The position numbers and the translations under genes are program-made. From an uncultured Acidobacteriota bacterium (GTDB lineage: Bacteria; Acidobacteriota; Terriglobia; Terriglobales; Acidobacteriaceae): a stretch of DNA of 6,431 bases. Positions 1 through 6,431 of this stretch are shown here, in pieces. The stretch is from contig CAIZGA010000330.1 in assembly GCA_903932385.1 (NCBI GenBank), forward strand, positions 1 to 6,431, in the 5' to 3' direction. Position 1 is the first letter of the stretch. Each line of letters opens with the position of its first letter. The notes beneath the pieces are model-generated. The model did no database searches. It was not told where the DNA came from and saw nothing but the letters and a program-made list of their open reading frames with translations.

Positions 1-795
1 AAACAAATTCCGCTGCGTTCCGACTCCAATCAAAACACCACGCCGCTGGAGTCTGTCGCCGACCTGAAACAAATCAACACGCCCACGGAAGTGGACCACT
101 ACCAACTGCGCCGCGTCTTCGACATTTACGTGATGCCGAAAAAAGAAGACCTCAGCCGTGCGGGCAGCGACGTCAACAAAATCATTCAGGACGTCCATCC
201 TCCGCAGGGTGTCGTCCTCACAGTGCGCGGCGCCATTCGCGACATGCAGGAGTCGTTTTCCAGTTTCACCATCGGCCTCATCCTCGCAGTTGTTCTCGTC
301 TATCTCATCCTGATGGCGCAATTCGCTTCGTTCTATGACCCCTTCGTCATCCTGCTTGCCGTTCCACCCGGCCTCTCCGGCGTTCTTATTTTTCTGCTAA
401 TCACCGGCACCACGCTCAACGTCATGTCGTTGATGGGCGTTGTGATGATGACAGGCATCGTCGTATCCGACAGCATTCTTATCGTCGAGTTCACCGGCAC
501 GCTGCGAAAATCCGGCCTGCCACTGCGCGAAGCCATCGCGGAAGCATGCAAAGTCCGTCTACGTCCCATCCTCATGACCACACTCGCCACCGTCCTTGGC
601 CTCATCCCCATGGCACTCGCTCTCGAACCGGGCAGCGAACAGTACGCCCCGCTTGCACGCGCCATTCTCGGCGGCCTCACTGTCTCCGGCCTCGTCACCG
701 TATTTCTGGTTCCCTGCGCGTATCTGTTGATTCACGGCAGACACGAAAAACAAATTGCCCACGCCGATGCATCCAACTCGGGCAAGGAGGCATAG
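1..795 (+). CDS. RND-family efflux permease, C-terminal part (5' end outside window)
   Basis: Inner-membrane, proton-driven pump subunit of a tripartite efflux system (AcrB/HAE-1-like superfamily). The reading frame is open from base 1, so the gene starts upstream; 264 residues of the roughly 1000-1050 usual for the family are visible. Fragment residues 1-80 are the end of the second periplasmic porter/docking region. Five hydrophobic segments follow (about 88-106, 115-135, 140-164, 188-208, 221-244), matching TM8-TM12. Family hallmarks are the FxSFYDP-type loop after TM8, GIVVSDSILIVEF in TM10 and RPILMTTLATVLGLIP in TM11. In TM10 the position of the AcrB proton-relay lysine (K940, from memory) is Ser156, and the following Asn is Asp157; the TM11 threonine of the relay is kept. 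A complete TolC-type gene follows 3 bases after the stop, so the two are an operon. The substrate cannot be told from this part. Family assignment is very secure. Confidence 0.95.
   Translation, partial: KQIPLRSDSNQNTTPLESVADLKQINTPTEVDHYQLRRVFDIYVMPKKEDLSRAGSDVNKIIQDVHPPQGVVLTVRGAIRDMQESFSSFTIGLILAVVLVYLILMAQFASFYDPFVILLAVPPGLSGVLIFLLITGTTLNVMSLMGVVMMTGIVVSDSILIVEFTGTLRKSGLPLREAIAEACKVRLRPILMTTLATVLGLIPMALALEPGSEQYAPLARAILGGLTVSGLVTVFLVPCAYLLIHGRHEKQIAHADASNSGKEA
784..790 (+). promoter_or_regulatory. Ribosome binding site of the TolC-family gene, inside the end of the permease gene
   Basis: AAGGAGG, a near-perfect Shine-Dalgarno sequence, lies 8 bases before the ATG at 799 and overlaps the last codons of the permease gene. 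It fixes the start of the outer membrane factor and suggests translational coupling of the two genes. Confidence 0.85.
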
Positions 796-798
796 TTC

Positions 799-2154
799 AT
801 GCACACACTGAAATTGATTACGACAAATGCATTTCTTCTGGCGATTGGCCTCTGCCTGTCTGTACCGTCCACGCACGCACAAGCTGTGCAGGTCGCAATG
901 GGCCTTCCCTCTAACCCGGCCACGCAGCTCACCCTTGAACAGGCCGAGCAACTGGCGCTTAAAAATAATCCGCGCATCAGCGTGCAACAGTTGCTGGCCC
1001 TGGCACAGCACCAGTCTCTGCGAGAAACTCGTTCCCGTTGGATGCCCCAACTCGACGGCAACATCACCGGCGTAGACGCCAACCAGGCCAGCCGCATCTC
1101 CAGCGGAATTCTCACCTCATCCCAACTGCTGCAGCATGCCGGGCTCGGCGTTGAACTCGACCAACTGATAACCGACTTCGGCCGCACGCAGAATCTTGTA
1201 GCTTCCGCCAAACTGCAGGAGCGTGCAGATATCGCCAACGCTACGGCCACCGAGCAACAAATCCTGCTCGCCACCGACTACGCCTTCTACAACGTGCTTG
1301 AGTCGCAGGCCACGCTTGACATTGCCAATCAAGCCGTTGCAACTCGGCAGCAAATTGCCGACCAGATTGCCGCCTTGACCAAAAACAAATTGAAGTCGTA
1401 CCTCGACCTCAGTTTTGCCGACGTAAATTTATCGCAAGCAAAATTGCTGCAGTTGGATTCGCAAAGCAATCTGCAGGCAGCCATGAATGGTCTAGCAGCA
1501 ATCCTCGGCTCCGACCAGCAAACACAATACCGGCTTGTCGATCTGCAACTCGCTGACGCAAACCTCGCACTGCCAACCAACGATGCGGAATCTCTCGTCA
1601 CGCGCGCCATGTCGCAGCGGCCAGACCTGCAGTCGCTCCAACTCGCGCAGCAATCCGCAATCCTCTATGCCCGTGCACAGCGCGACCAACTGCTGCCCTC
1701 GTTGAATGCGTTGGGAATCGTCGGCGCAACTCCAGTCGGTGCGGCAACCTACTACACGCCAAACTGGTACGGAGCCATCGGCGTCAACGTGAATATTCCC
1801 ATCTTCAACGGCTTCCGATTTGCCGCTGAATACAACGAAGCGAAGCTCATCGCCCAGGCCGCCGGTGAACGCTCCCGTGACCTGCACAACAACATCGCAC
1901 GCGACGTTCGCAGCGCATGGCTGCAATCCAACACCGCCTACCAAAAAGTTTCCGTCTCACAGGAATTATTGAAAGAGGCCGACATGGGCCTGCAGCTTGC
2001 GCAAACCCGCTACCAACTCGGCCTCAGTTCCATCGTCGAACTCAGCCAGGCGCAACTGCAGCAAACCGGCGCCGCCATCAGCAACGCAAACGCACGTTAC
2101 GAATTCGCGTTCTCTCTCGCAACCTTGCGCTTCCAAACCGGCGACCGCCCATAG
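799..2154 (+). CDS. TolC-family outer membrane efflux protein
   Basis: Outer membrane channel of the tripartite pump: three copies would form the beta-barrel and periplasmic alpha-tunnel through which the RND permease expels its substrate. The protein has 451 residues, normal for the family. Residues 1-27 look like a signal peptide (Lys5, hydrophobic core 11-22, cleavage plausible after the THA at 25-27). There are two outer-membrane-efflux repeats. The first begins with LTLEQAEQLALKNNP (about 44-58) and carries the conserved DFGRT (126-130). The second has NIPIFNGF (332-339) and the long helix containing RYQLGLSSIVELSQAQ (from 404). The helices are rich in Gln, Ala and Leu, as expected for the coiled-coil tunnel. 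There is no N-terminal lipobox, so it is unlikely to be a lipoprotein of the OprM/NodT type. It is cotranscribed with the upstream permease (3-base gap). No adaptor (membrane fusion) gene is seen here; it is presumably before the permease. Confidence 0.95.
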   Translation: MHTLKLITTNAFLLAIGLCLSVPSTHAQAVQVAMGLPSNPATQLTLEQAEQLALKNNPRISVQQLLALAQHQSLRETRSRWMPQLDGNITGVDANQASRISSGILTSSQLLQHAGLGVELDQLITDFGRTQNLVASAKLQERADIANATATEQQILLATDYAFYNVLESQATLDIANQAVATRQQIADQIAALTKNKLKSYLDLSFADVNLSQAKLLQLDSQSNLQAAMNGLAAILGSDQQTQYRLVDLQLADANLALPTNDAESLVTRAMSQRPDLQSLQLAQQSAILYARAQRDQLLPSLNALGIVGATPVGAATYYTPNWYGAIGVNVNIPIFNGFRFAAEYNEAKLIAQAAGERSRDLHNNIARDVRSAWLQSNTAYQKVSVSQELLKEADMGLQLAQTRYQLGLSSIVELSQAQLQQTGAAISNANARYEFAFSLATLRFQTGDRP

Positions 2155-2355
2155 CCATAGTGACTATCGGTTCTGTTGAGGAAGTTGCAGGGAGTGCCTG
2201 CTGGTTGGCCGCAGTGGCAGCTTGTCTCCGCACACAGTGATTTCAGAATCTGCAATCGTTGTGCTCTTCAATGAGGAATGATCTGCCGCCCATCGCTCGG
2301 CATACATCGGCTGGATTACACTGGCTCAGTATCGCCACAGAGTGAGGGAGCGCCC
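2155..2355. other. Non-coding gap between the efflux operon and ggt
   Basis: About 200 bases without a convincing gene. It should hold the 3' end of the efflux transcript and the ggt promoter. An imperfect hairpin (TGCCTGC at 2195-2201 with GCAGTGGCA at 2211-2219, 2-base bulge) has no following T-run, so it is not a convincing terminator. The best promoter-like pair seen is TTGTCT (2222-2227), 16 bases, CAGAAT (2244-2249), each matching 4 of 6 sigma-70 consensus bases; this is weak. The ggt frame stays open back to an ATG at 2278, but those 26 extra residues do not look like protein sequence preceding a signal peptide. Confidence 0.4.
2345..2350 (+). promoter_or_regulatory. Ribosome binding site deciding the ggt start
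   Basis: AGGGAG (within GTGAGGGAG) lies 5 bases before the ATG at 2356. It supports that start over the in-frame ATG at 2278, and the protein from 2356 opens directly with a signal peptide. Confidence 0.65.
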
Positions 2356-4128
2356 ATGCATCACCGAATCCAATTCCGCACAGCCGTGTCCGTCGTCGCC
2401 ATTGCCTGCCTGCTGGCCGCCACTCGCAGTGCCGCGGCGCAGGATGCGCCGATTGATTACAAAGCCGAGAAGCCTTTCACCGCGCAACACACGATGGTCG
2501 TTACCATTCACCATGACGCGACCGATGCCGGCGTTAGCGTGTTGCGCGCCGGCGGCAATGCCGTGGATGCTGCGGTTGCCGTGGGCTTCGCGTTGGCCGT
2601 GGTGCATCCGGCGGCTGGCAATCTTGGCGGCGGCGGATTCATGCTGTTGCGTTCGGCAAAAAAAGGCGATGCCCACTTCATTGACTTCCGCGAAGAGGCG
2701 CCTGGTGCGGCAACGGCGAACATGTATCTGGATGCGAACGGCAAGCCGATACCGAACGCATCCACCCTGGGCATGAAGGCGATGGGAGTGCCCGGCTCGG
2801 TTGCCGGACTAGTCTATGCAGAAAAACACTATGGCCGCTTGACGCTGGCGCAGGTGATGGCACCGGCCATTCGCCTGGCGCACGATGGCTTCACACTGAG
2901 TGCCGATGAAGCGCAGGAGTTGCACAACAGAAAGCTGGCGCAGTTCGCGGCCTCGCATCGCATCTTCCAACGCGATGGAAATTATTACAACGCCGGCGAT
3001 GTATTCCGTCAGCCCGAATTAGCGAAGACACTTGCCGCCATTGCCGCCGATCCGGAAAGTTTTTATCATGGCGCACTGGCGCATACCATCGCCGCATTCA
3101 TGCAGCAGAACGGCGGCCTCATCACCGGGCAGGACCTTGCACATTACACAGTGAAAGACCGCGCGCCGCTGACTGCGGAGTATCGCGGCCACACCATCAT
3201 CACAGCACCACCATCTTCTTCCGGCGGCATCGCGTTGATTCAAACACTGCAGATGTTGACCGGCGTGAATCTGGCCAAGATGGGCGACCGCACGCCGGAA
3301 GAAATGCACTGGATTATCGAAGCCTTCCGCCGCGCCTACATGGACCGCAGCGATTACGACGGCGACACGGACTACGTCCGCTTCCCCCTGCAGCAGATGC
3401 TCGATTCAAAATATCTGGCCGCTTTTGCCGCAAGCATTGATCCGGCCCGCGCAACACCATCGGCACAGCTGCATCGCCCTGCAGGATTTTTGCCCGACCC
3501 GCCGAAGGCCACGCCGCTGCCGGAAGAGTCGCACAACACCACACATTTTTCTGTGATGGATGCAGAGGGCAACGCCGTCGCGGTCACGTACACGCTCAAC
3601 TCCAGCTACGGCTCCGGAGTTACCGTCGATGGACTCGGCTTCCTGTTGAACGATGAGATGGACGACTTCACCACACAAATTGGTGCGCCGAATATTTACG
3701 GCCTCATCCAGTCGCCGAATAATTCCATTGCACCCGGCAAGCGTCCACTCTCCTGCATGACGCCGACCATTGTTCTCGGCACCGGCAGGCAGCGGAAAAA
3801 AGTTGCGCTGGTGCTGGGCTCACCCGGTGGCTCGACGATACCAACCACCGTCGTCAACGATTTAATTAGTGTGATTGATGGCGGCCTCAACATTCAGCAG
3901 TCTGTGGATGCGCCGCGCTTCCATCATCAATATCTGCCGGACACGTTGCAGGTTGAGTCGGCCACGCCGCCGCAACTCGTCGCCGCGCTGCGCAAGATGG
4001 ATTACAAAGTTGTGGTTTCGCGTTCCGGCTGGGGGGATAGCGAATGCATCGCTGTGAATCCGAAAACCGGCTGGCTGGAAGCAGGACAGGACAGTCGCCA
4101 TCATTACGGCAAGGCAGACGGCTACTGA
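2356..4128 (+). CDS. ggt: Gamma-glutamyltranspeptidase / glutathione hydrolase precursor
   Basis: Periplasmic N-terminal-nucleophile enzyme that cleaves the gamma-glutamyl bond of glutathione and related compounds and transfers the glutamyl group to water or amino acids. It is 590 residues from the chosen ATG, close to the E. coli enzyme (580). Residues 1-28 form a signal peptide (Arg4/Arg8, hydrophobic core 10-22, SAAA then Gln29). The proenzyme should cut itself before Thr395 in NTTHFSVMD, giving a large chain and a small chain of 196 residues. By alignment from memory with E. coli GGT, the active-site residues are present: Arg112 in FREEAP (R114), Thr395 (T391), Asn415 in YTLN (N411), Asp437 in MDDF (D433), Tyr448 in the lid loop NIYG (Y444), Ser466 (S462) and Gly491-Gly492 in GSPGGS (G483-G484). 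One oddity is Cys467 where the family normally has a second Ser (LSCM instead of LSSM). The upstream in-frame ATG at 2278 would add 26 residues before the signal peptide and is rejected. It appears monocistronic and converges on the nanE-nanK fusion. Confidence 0.96.
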   Translation: MHHRIQFRTAVSVVAIACLLAATRSAAAQDAPIDYKAEKPFTAQHTMVVTIHHDATDAGVSVLRAGGNAVDAAVAVGFALAVVHPAAGNLGGGGFMLLRSAKKGDAHFIDFREEAPGAATANMYLDANGKPIPNASTLGMKAMGVPGSVAGLVYAEKHYGRLTLAQVMAPAIRLAHDGFTLSADEAQELHNRKLAQFAASHRIFQRDGNYYNAGDVFRQPELAKTLAAIAADPESFYHGALAHTIAAFMQQNGGLITGQDLAHYTVKDRAPLTAEYRGHTIITAPPSSSGGIALIQTLQMLTGVNLAKMGDRTPEEMHWIIEAFRRAYMDRSDYDGDTDYVRFPLQQMLDSKYLAAFAASIDPARATPSAQLHRPAGFLPDPPKATPLPEESHNTTHFSVMDAEGNAVAVTYTLNSSYGSGVTVDGLGFLLNDEMDDFTTQIGAPNIYGLIQSPNNSIAPGKRPLSCMTPTIVLGTGRQRKKVALVLGSPGGSTIPTTVVNDLISVIDGGLNIQQSVDAPRFHHQYLPDTLQVESATPPQLVAALRKMDYKVVVSRSGWGDSECIAVNPKTGWLEAGQDSRHHYGKADGY

Positions 4129-4142
4129 AATTTCTTGAACGA
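4129..4142. other. 14-base convergent junction between ggt and the nanE-nanK fusion
   Basis: The two stop codons (TGA of ggt, ending at 4128; TAA of the fusion, complement of 4143-4145) are 14 bases apart. The only structure is a weak A+T-rich hairpin over both stops: GAAAT and CTT (4127-4131, 4134-4136) pairing with AAGATTTC (4145-4152), with a 2-base bulge and 8-base loop. It lacks a G+C stem and T-run, so transcription may read into the opposite gene. Confidence 0.3.
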
Positions 4143-5786
4143 TTAAGATTTCGCGATGCCTTCAAACGCAGCGGCGGCTGCGCCCTGCACGCCTGCGTAT
4201 TGGCTGGAGCCGGCAGCGCAAATCTTCGGCGGCCGCTGATTGCCGAAGTGCAGCAACGCCTGTGTGCGTGATTGCACGTCGTTCAAAAAATCACTCTGCC
4301 CATCAATCAGCCCGCCGGAAACAATCACACACTCCGGGTCCACCACATTGAATAAATTCGCGAGGCCTTCCGCCAGATATCCAGCAAGCGCGCTGTAGGC
4401 CTGCTTTGCGGCAGCATCTCCTGCGCTGGCCAGTGCAGAAATTTTCATCGCCTTCGATGCATCGTCGCCCTCGGGCAACGCCGCGCCGTTCGTATTTCGC
4501 GCAACGAATTCGCGCACCAGCGCCGCGGTGGAAATATACGCTTCCATGCAGCCGCGCCGACCGCAGTTGCACGGCTGGCCATCCACGCGGATGACCATGT
4601 GCCCGACCGTACCCGCAAATCCATAGCTGCCGCGCTGCAGTTTGCCATCCATCACAATGCCGCCGCCGACTCCGGTGCCCAGCGTGATGGCGACAAAATT
4701 TTTCAGCCCACGCCCCGCGCCGTAATGCAGCTCCGCCAACGCAGCGGCGTGCGCATCATTCTCCACAAACACCGGCAGCGAAACCTGCCCGTGAATAAAT
4801 CCGCGCAAGTCAAAGCCCGCCCAGCCGGGAAGATTTTCCGTTGCGGCAAAAACTTTTCCATTCTCTGCATCAATCGCACCGGCACTGGCCACACCCACTG
4901 CGAGCGGCTCGATGCCCGCGGCCTTCGCTGCGCGCATCGTCTGCTGCACGGCATCCAACGTGGATTTCGCAATCACATCGCGCCCGCCACTGGCTTGCGT
5001 CGGCACGCGCACGTGGTCGCGCGTATCTCCGCGGTCATTCACCAGTGCCGCTTTCACCGTCGTCCCGCCGATGTCTACGCCGATCACGTATCGCTCCGCA
5101 CTCACTTGCAGCGGACGCAAGGCGCGCACATAGCTTTCGGTAATCGTTCCGGGCCGCGTGATGGCCGATCCGACAACCACGCACCACGCGCCACTCGCAA
5201 TCGCGCGTGCCGCTTCCTCCGGCGTCGAGATGTGTCCCTCGGCAACGATCGGCTTGCCTGTGGCGCTAGAAAGTTTCTGCACCAACTCATAGCTAAACGA
5301 ATCATTGCCGCGCGTTTCTTCGGTGTAGCCGTTCAACGTGGTGCCGATTAAATCGACGCCCGCTTCGGCGGCGTTGATGCCTTCGCGCAGCGTTGCAATG
5401 TCCGCCATCACCAGCACGTCCAACTCTGCGTGGATGCGTCGCACAATTTCCCGCCACGGTTCGCCGGCAGCGTGCACGCGGTCTGTGCAATCCAGCGCAA
5501 TAATATCCGCACCGGCAGCGGCCAAGGCAGCGGCGCTGGCAAAGTCCGGCGTGATGCGCAACGCCCCACCTGCATAACTTTTTTCAATCGCAATCATCGG
5601 AACGCTGGTCACCGCGCGCAACATGCGCACATGCTCCGCGCCATTCGCCCGCAGCCCCTGCGCGCCGCCGCGCAGTGCCGACTCCGCCACACGCGTCAGC
5701 GTTACGTTGTCTTCCATCGGGTCGCCCGGATACGCCTGGCACGACACAATCAACTGGCGGCGAAGTTTTTCAAGCTGCAATGCCAT
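4143..5786 (-). CDS. nanEK: Bifunctional ManNAc-6-phosphate 2-epimerase / ROK N-acetylmannosamine kinase (NanE-NanK fusion)
   Basis: Cytoplasmic enzyme of sialic acid/ManNAc catabolism: the kinase half would make ManNAc-6-phosphate from ManNAc and ATP, and the epimerase half would turn it into GlcNAc-6-phosphate. It has 547 residues from the chosen start. Residues 1-222 are a NanE TIM barrel with LIVSCQ (12-17), Arg46, Lys69, Asp129, Glu183 in VAEGHISTP and GSAITRP (206-212). Lys69 and Glu183 sit 114 residues apart, as do the catalytic Lys66/Glu180 of Clostridium perfringens NanE (from memory). After a linker of about 10 residues, the ROK kinase runs from 232: DIGGTTVK (238-245, ATP phosphate loop), ENDAHAAALAE (342-352, catalytic base Asp344), LGTGVGGG (369-376), and zinc ligands His396, Cys406, Cys408, Cys413 spaced as in E. 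coli NanK. The kinase's sugar specificity is inferred from the fusion partner; Thr393 replaces the Glu of the common AGExGH motif. Start: ATG at 5786 is 11 bases from AGGAG (5802-5798, minus strand); ATG at 5795 is only 2 bases from it. Confidence 0.92.
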   Translation of the reverse strand: MALQLEKLRRQLIVSCQAYPGDPMEDNVTLTRVAESALRGGAQGLRANGAEHVRMLRAVTSVPMIAIEKSYAGGALRITPDFASAAALAAAGADIIALDCTDRVHAAGEPWREIVRRIHAELDVLVMADIATLREGINAAEAGVDLIGTTLNGYTEETRGNDSFSYELVQKLSSATGKPIVAEGHISTPEEAARAIASGAWCVVVGSAITRPGTITESYVRALRPLQVSAERYVIGVDIGGTTVKAALVNDRGDTRDHVRVPTQASGGRDVIAKSTLDAVQQTMRAAKAAGIEPLAVGVASAGAIDAENGKVFAATENLPGWAGFDLRGFIHGQVSLPVFVENDAHAAALAELHYGAGRGLKNFVAITLGTGVGGGIVMDGKLQRGSYGFAGTVGHMVIRVDGQPCNCGRRGCMEAYISTAALVREFVARNTNGAALPEGDDASKAMKISALASAGDAAAKQAYSALAGYLAEGLANLFNVVDPECVIVSGGLIDGQSDFLNDVQSRTQALLHFGNQRPPKICAAGSSQYAGVQGAAAAAFEGIAKS

Positions 5787-5875
5787 CGTTCTCATCTCTC
5801 CTGTGCGGCGCTACGTGGTTAGTCTACTGCATCAGTTATCATGGGAGCTTCTGCGGTGCCAATGGAGGTCCAACC
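5787..5875. promoter_or_regulatory. Divergent promoter region between nanE-nanK and the RhaT-like gene
   Basis: About 89 bases must hold the promoters of both divergent genes. On the minus strand, TTGGCA (complement of 5857-5862), 16 bases, GATAAC (complement of 5835-5840) matches 5/6 and 4/6 sigma-70 bases and would give a leader of about 40 bases for the fusion gene. On the plus strand, TATCAT (5837-5842) is a possible -10 without a clear -35. An 11-base dyad, ACTG-CAT-CAGT (5826-5836), touches both candidate -10 boxes and could be an operator. All of this is by eye and weak; short dyads arise by chance. Confidence 0.3.
5864..5868 (+). promoter_or_regulatory. Ribosome binding site deciding a TTG start for the RhaT-like gene
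   Basis: GGAGG (followed by T) lies 7 bases before the TTG at 5876. No ATG or GTG in this frame lies nearby upstream, and the first in-frame ATG downstream (5927) would cut away most of the first membrane segment. The TTG is therefore the best start. Confidence 0.7.
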
Positions 5876-6431
5876 TTGGAAAGCGTACTCGCTCTCGGCG
5901 CTCTGCTTGCTCTACTCTCCGGCGCGATGAACGGCCTGTTCACTCTGCCCATGCGTTTTCTCGGTCGTTGGTCGTGGGAAAATGTGTGGAGCGTATTCAT
6001 CGTCGGCGCCTGCCTTCTGCTGCCGCTGGTACTTGTCAGCGCATTGGCCCCGGTTAGTTGGGCGCTGCTGCTGCATGCGCCGCGCACTGCCGTCATCATT
6101 GCGCTCTCCACCGGCTTTGCCTGGGGATTCGGCGCCATCATGTTCGGCCAAAGCGTCAGCGCCATCGGCATCGCTCTCGCAAATACTTTTGTTCTCGCCA
6201 TCAGCTCCGCACTCGGTTCGCTGCTGCCGATTGTTTTCCTCTCCCCGCAGAAATTATTTGAACGCTCCGGCATCACCATCCTCATCGGCATCGCGATTGA
6301 AATATTCGGCATCACGCTCTGCGGCCGCGCCGGTGTCTTGCGCGAACGCGCGGCAGGCGTTGGCGATACATCGCAGCGCGGCGACCTGGTCGGCAAAGCC
6401 CGCCCACTCGCCATCGGTCTGCTGCTCGTGC
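5876..6431 (+). CDS. rhaT: RhaT-family sugar/H+ symporter, N-terminal part (3' end outside window)
   Basis: Inner-membrane permease related to E. coli RhaT (L-rhamnose/proton symporter, drug/metabolite transporter superfamily). The frame opens with TTG at 5876 and stays open to the window end, giving 185 residues of a protein usually near 340 with ten membrane segments. Five hydrophobic segments are visible (about 3-25, 38-65, 71-94, 98-122, 132-155), and a sixth starts at the edge. Resemblance to RhaT, from memory, includes the small-residue first helix, RWSWENVWSVF (E. coli KWSWETMWSV), the AWGFG stretch (AMWGIG), a helix with IGIALANT (MGIGIAIGIT), a Gly/Pro-rich end of TM4 (GSLLPI against GTLMTPI), and GRAGVLRERAAG (TRAGQLKERKMG). 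It is divergent from the nanE-nanK fusion, so the cargo may be ManNAc, sialic acid or another amino sugar rather than rhamnose; this is inference. The symbol denotes family only. No rhamnose catabolic gene is visible. Confidence 0.82.
   Translation, partial: MESVLALGALLALLSGAMNGLFTLPMRFLGRWSWENVWSVFIVGACLLLPLVLVSALAPVSWALLLHAPRTAVIIALSTGFAWGFGAIMFGQSVSAIGIALANTFVLAISSALGSLLPIVFLSPQKLFERSGITILIGIAIEIFGITLCGRAGVLRERAAGVGDTSQRGDLVGKARPLAIGLLLV

Noticed and set aside
559..1274. Long minus-strand open frames opposite the permease and TolC-family genes
   Set aside because: They are Cys/Arg-rich translations lacking motifs and cross the boundary of two well-supported + strand genes; they are shadows.
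2157..2167. Perfect small palindrome ATAGT-G-ACTAT just after the TolC-family stop
   Set aside because: The arms are 5 bases with a 1-base centre; it is too short to be a terminator, and there is no other support for an operator there.
2195..2219. Hairpin after the TolC-family gene as an intrinsic terminator
   Set aside because: The stem is bulged, the loop is 9 bases, and no T-run follows.
2278..2355. N-terminal extension of ggt from the ATG at 2278
   Set aside because: It would put 26 residues before an evident signal peptide, and a good ribosome binding site precedes the ATG at 2356.
4599..5351. 250-codon open frame on the + strand opposite the nanE-nanK fusion
   Set aside because: The translation is rich in Arg, His and Ala without domain features; it is the antisense shadow of a well-supported gene in G+C-rich DNA.
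5869..5880. Inverted repeat TCCAA-CC-TTGGA across the TTG start of the RhaT-like gene
   Set aside because: Its 5-base arms and 2-base loop cannot form a stable hairpin; likely chance.
5841..5930. Short ORF (29 codons) beginning ATG at 5841 and overlapping the start of the RhaT-like gene in another frame
   Set aside because: There is no ribosome binding site before it, its product shows no recognisable features, and the GGAGG inside it is better placed for the TTG at 5876.
1..6431. tRNA/rRNA genes, CRISPR repeats, insertion sequences, attachment sites
   Set aside because: Nothing with the required structure, repeat spacing or terminal inverted repeats was seen by eye on either strand.

Overview
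The window is a dense, moderately G+C-rich bacterial chromosome segment holding five protein genes. Two of them run off the window edges. The tripartite efflux parts (RND pump plus TolC-type outer membrane factor) and the periplasmic gamma-glutamyltranspeptidase with a signal peptide indicate a Gram-negative (diderm) organism. The mix of genes and sequence style is reminiscent of Acidobacteriota, but that is an impression from memory and no taxonomic marker is present.

Layout: (1) Positions 1-2154, + strand, are the end of an efflux operon. They carry the C-terminal third or so of an RND inner-membrane permease and, 3 bases after its stop, a complete TolC-family outer membrane factor whose ribosome binding site lies inside the end of the permease gene. 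(2) After about 200 bases of non-coding DNA, positions 2356-4128, + strand, encode a complete secreted gamma-glutamyltranspeptidase with all main catalytic motifs. (3) Only 14 bases beyond its stop, positions 5786-4143, - strand, encode a natural fusion of ManNAc-6-phosphate 2-epimerase (NanE) with a ROK sugar kinase (NanK-like). (4) From 5876 to the window end, + strand and divergent from the fusion, starts a RhaT-family (drug/metabolite transporter superfamily) sugar symporter with a TTG start codon.

How they fit together: the permease and outer membrane factor are two parts of one efflux machine, with the periplasmic adaptor presumably upstream of the window. The transpeptidase stands alone and would act on glutathione and other gamma-glutamyl compounds in the periplasm. 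The fused NanE-NanK enzyme would phosphorylate ManNAc and convert it to GlcNAc-6-phosphate. The RhaT-like permease, transcribed divergently from a short shared intergenic region, is a candidate importer for that amino sugar or a related one. That pairing is the most interesting hypothesis in the window. No RNA gene, mobile element, CRISPR array or long repeat was found.
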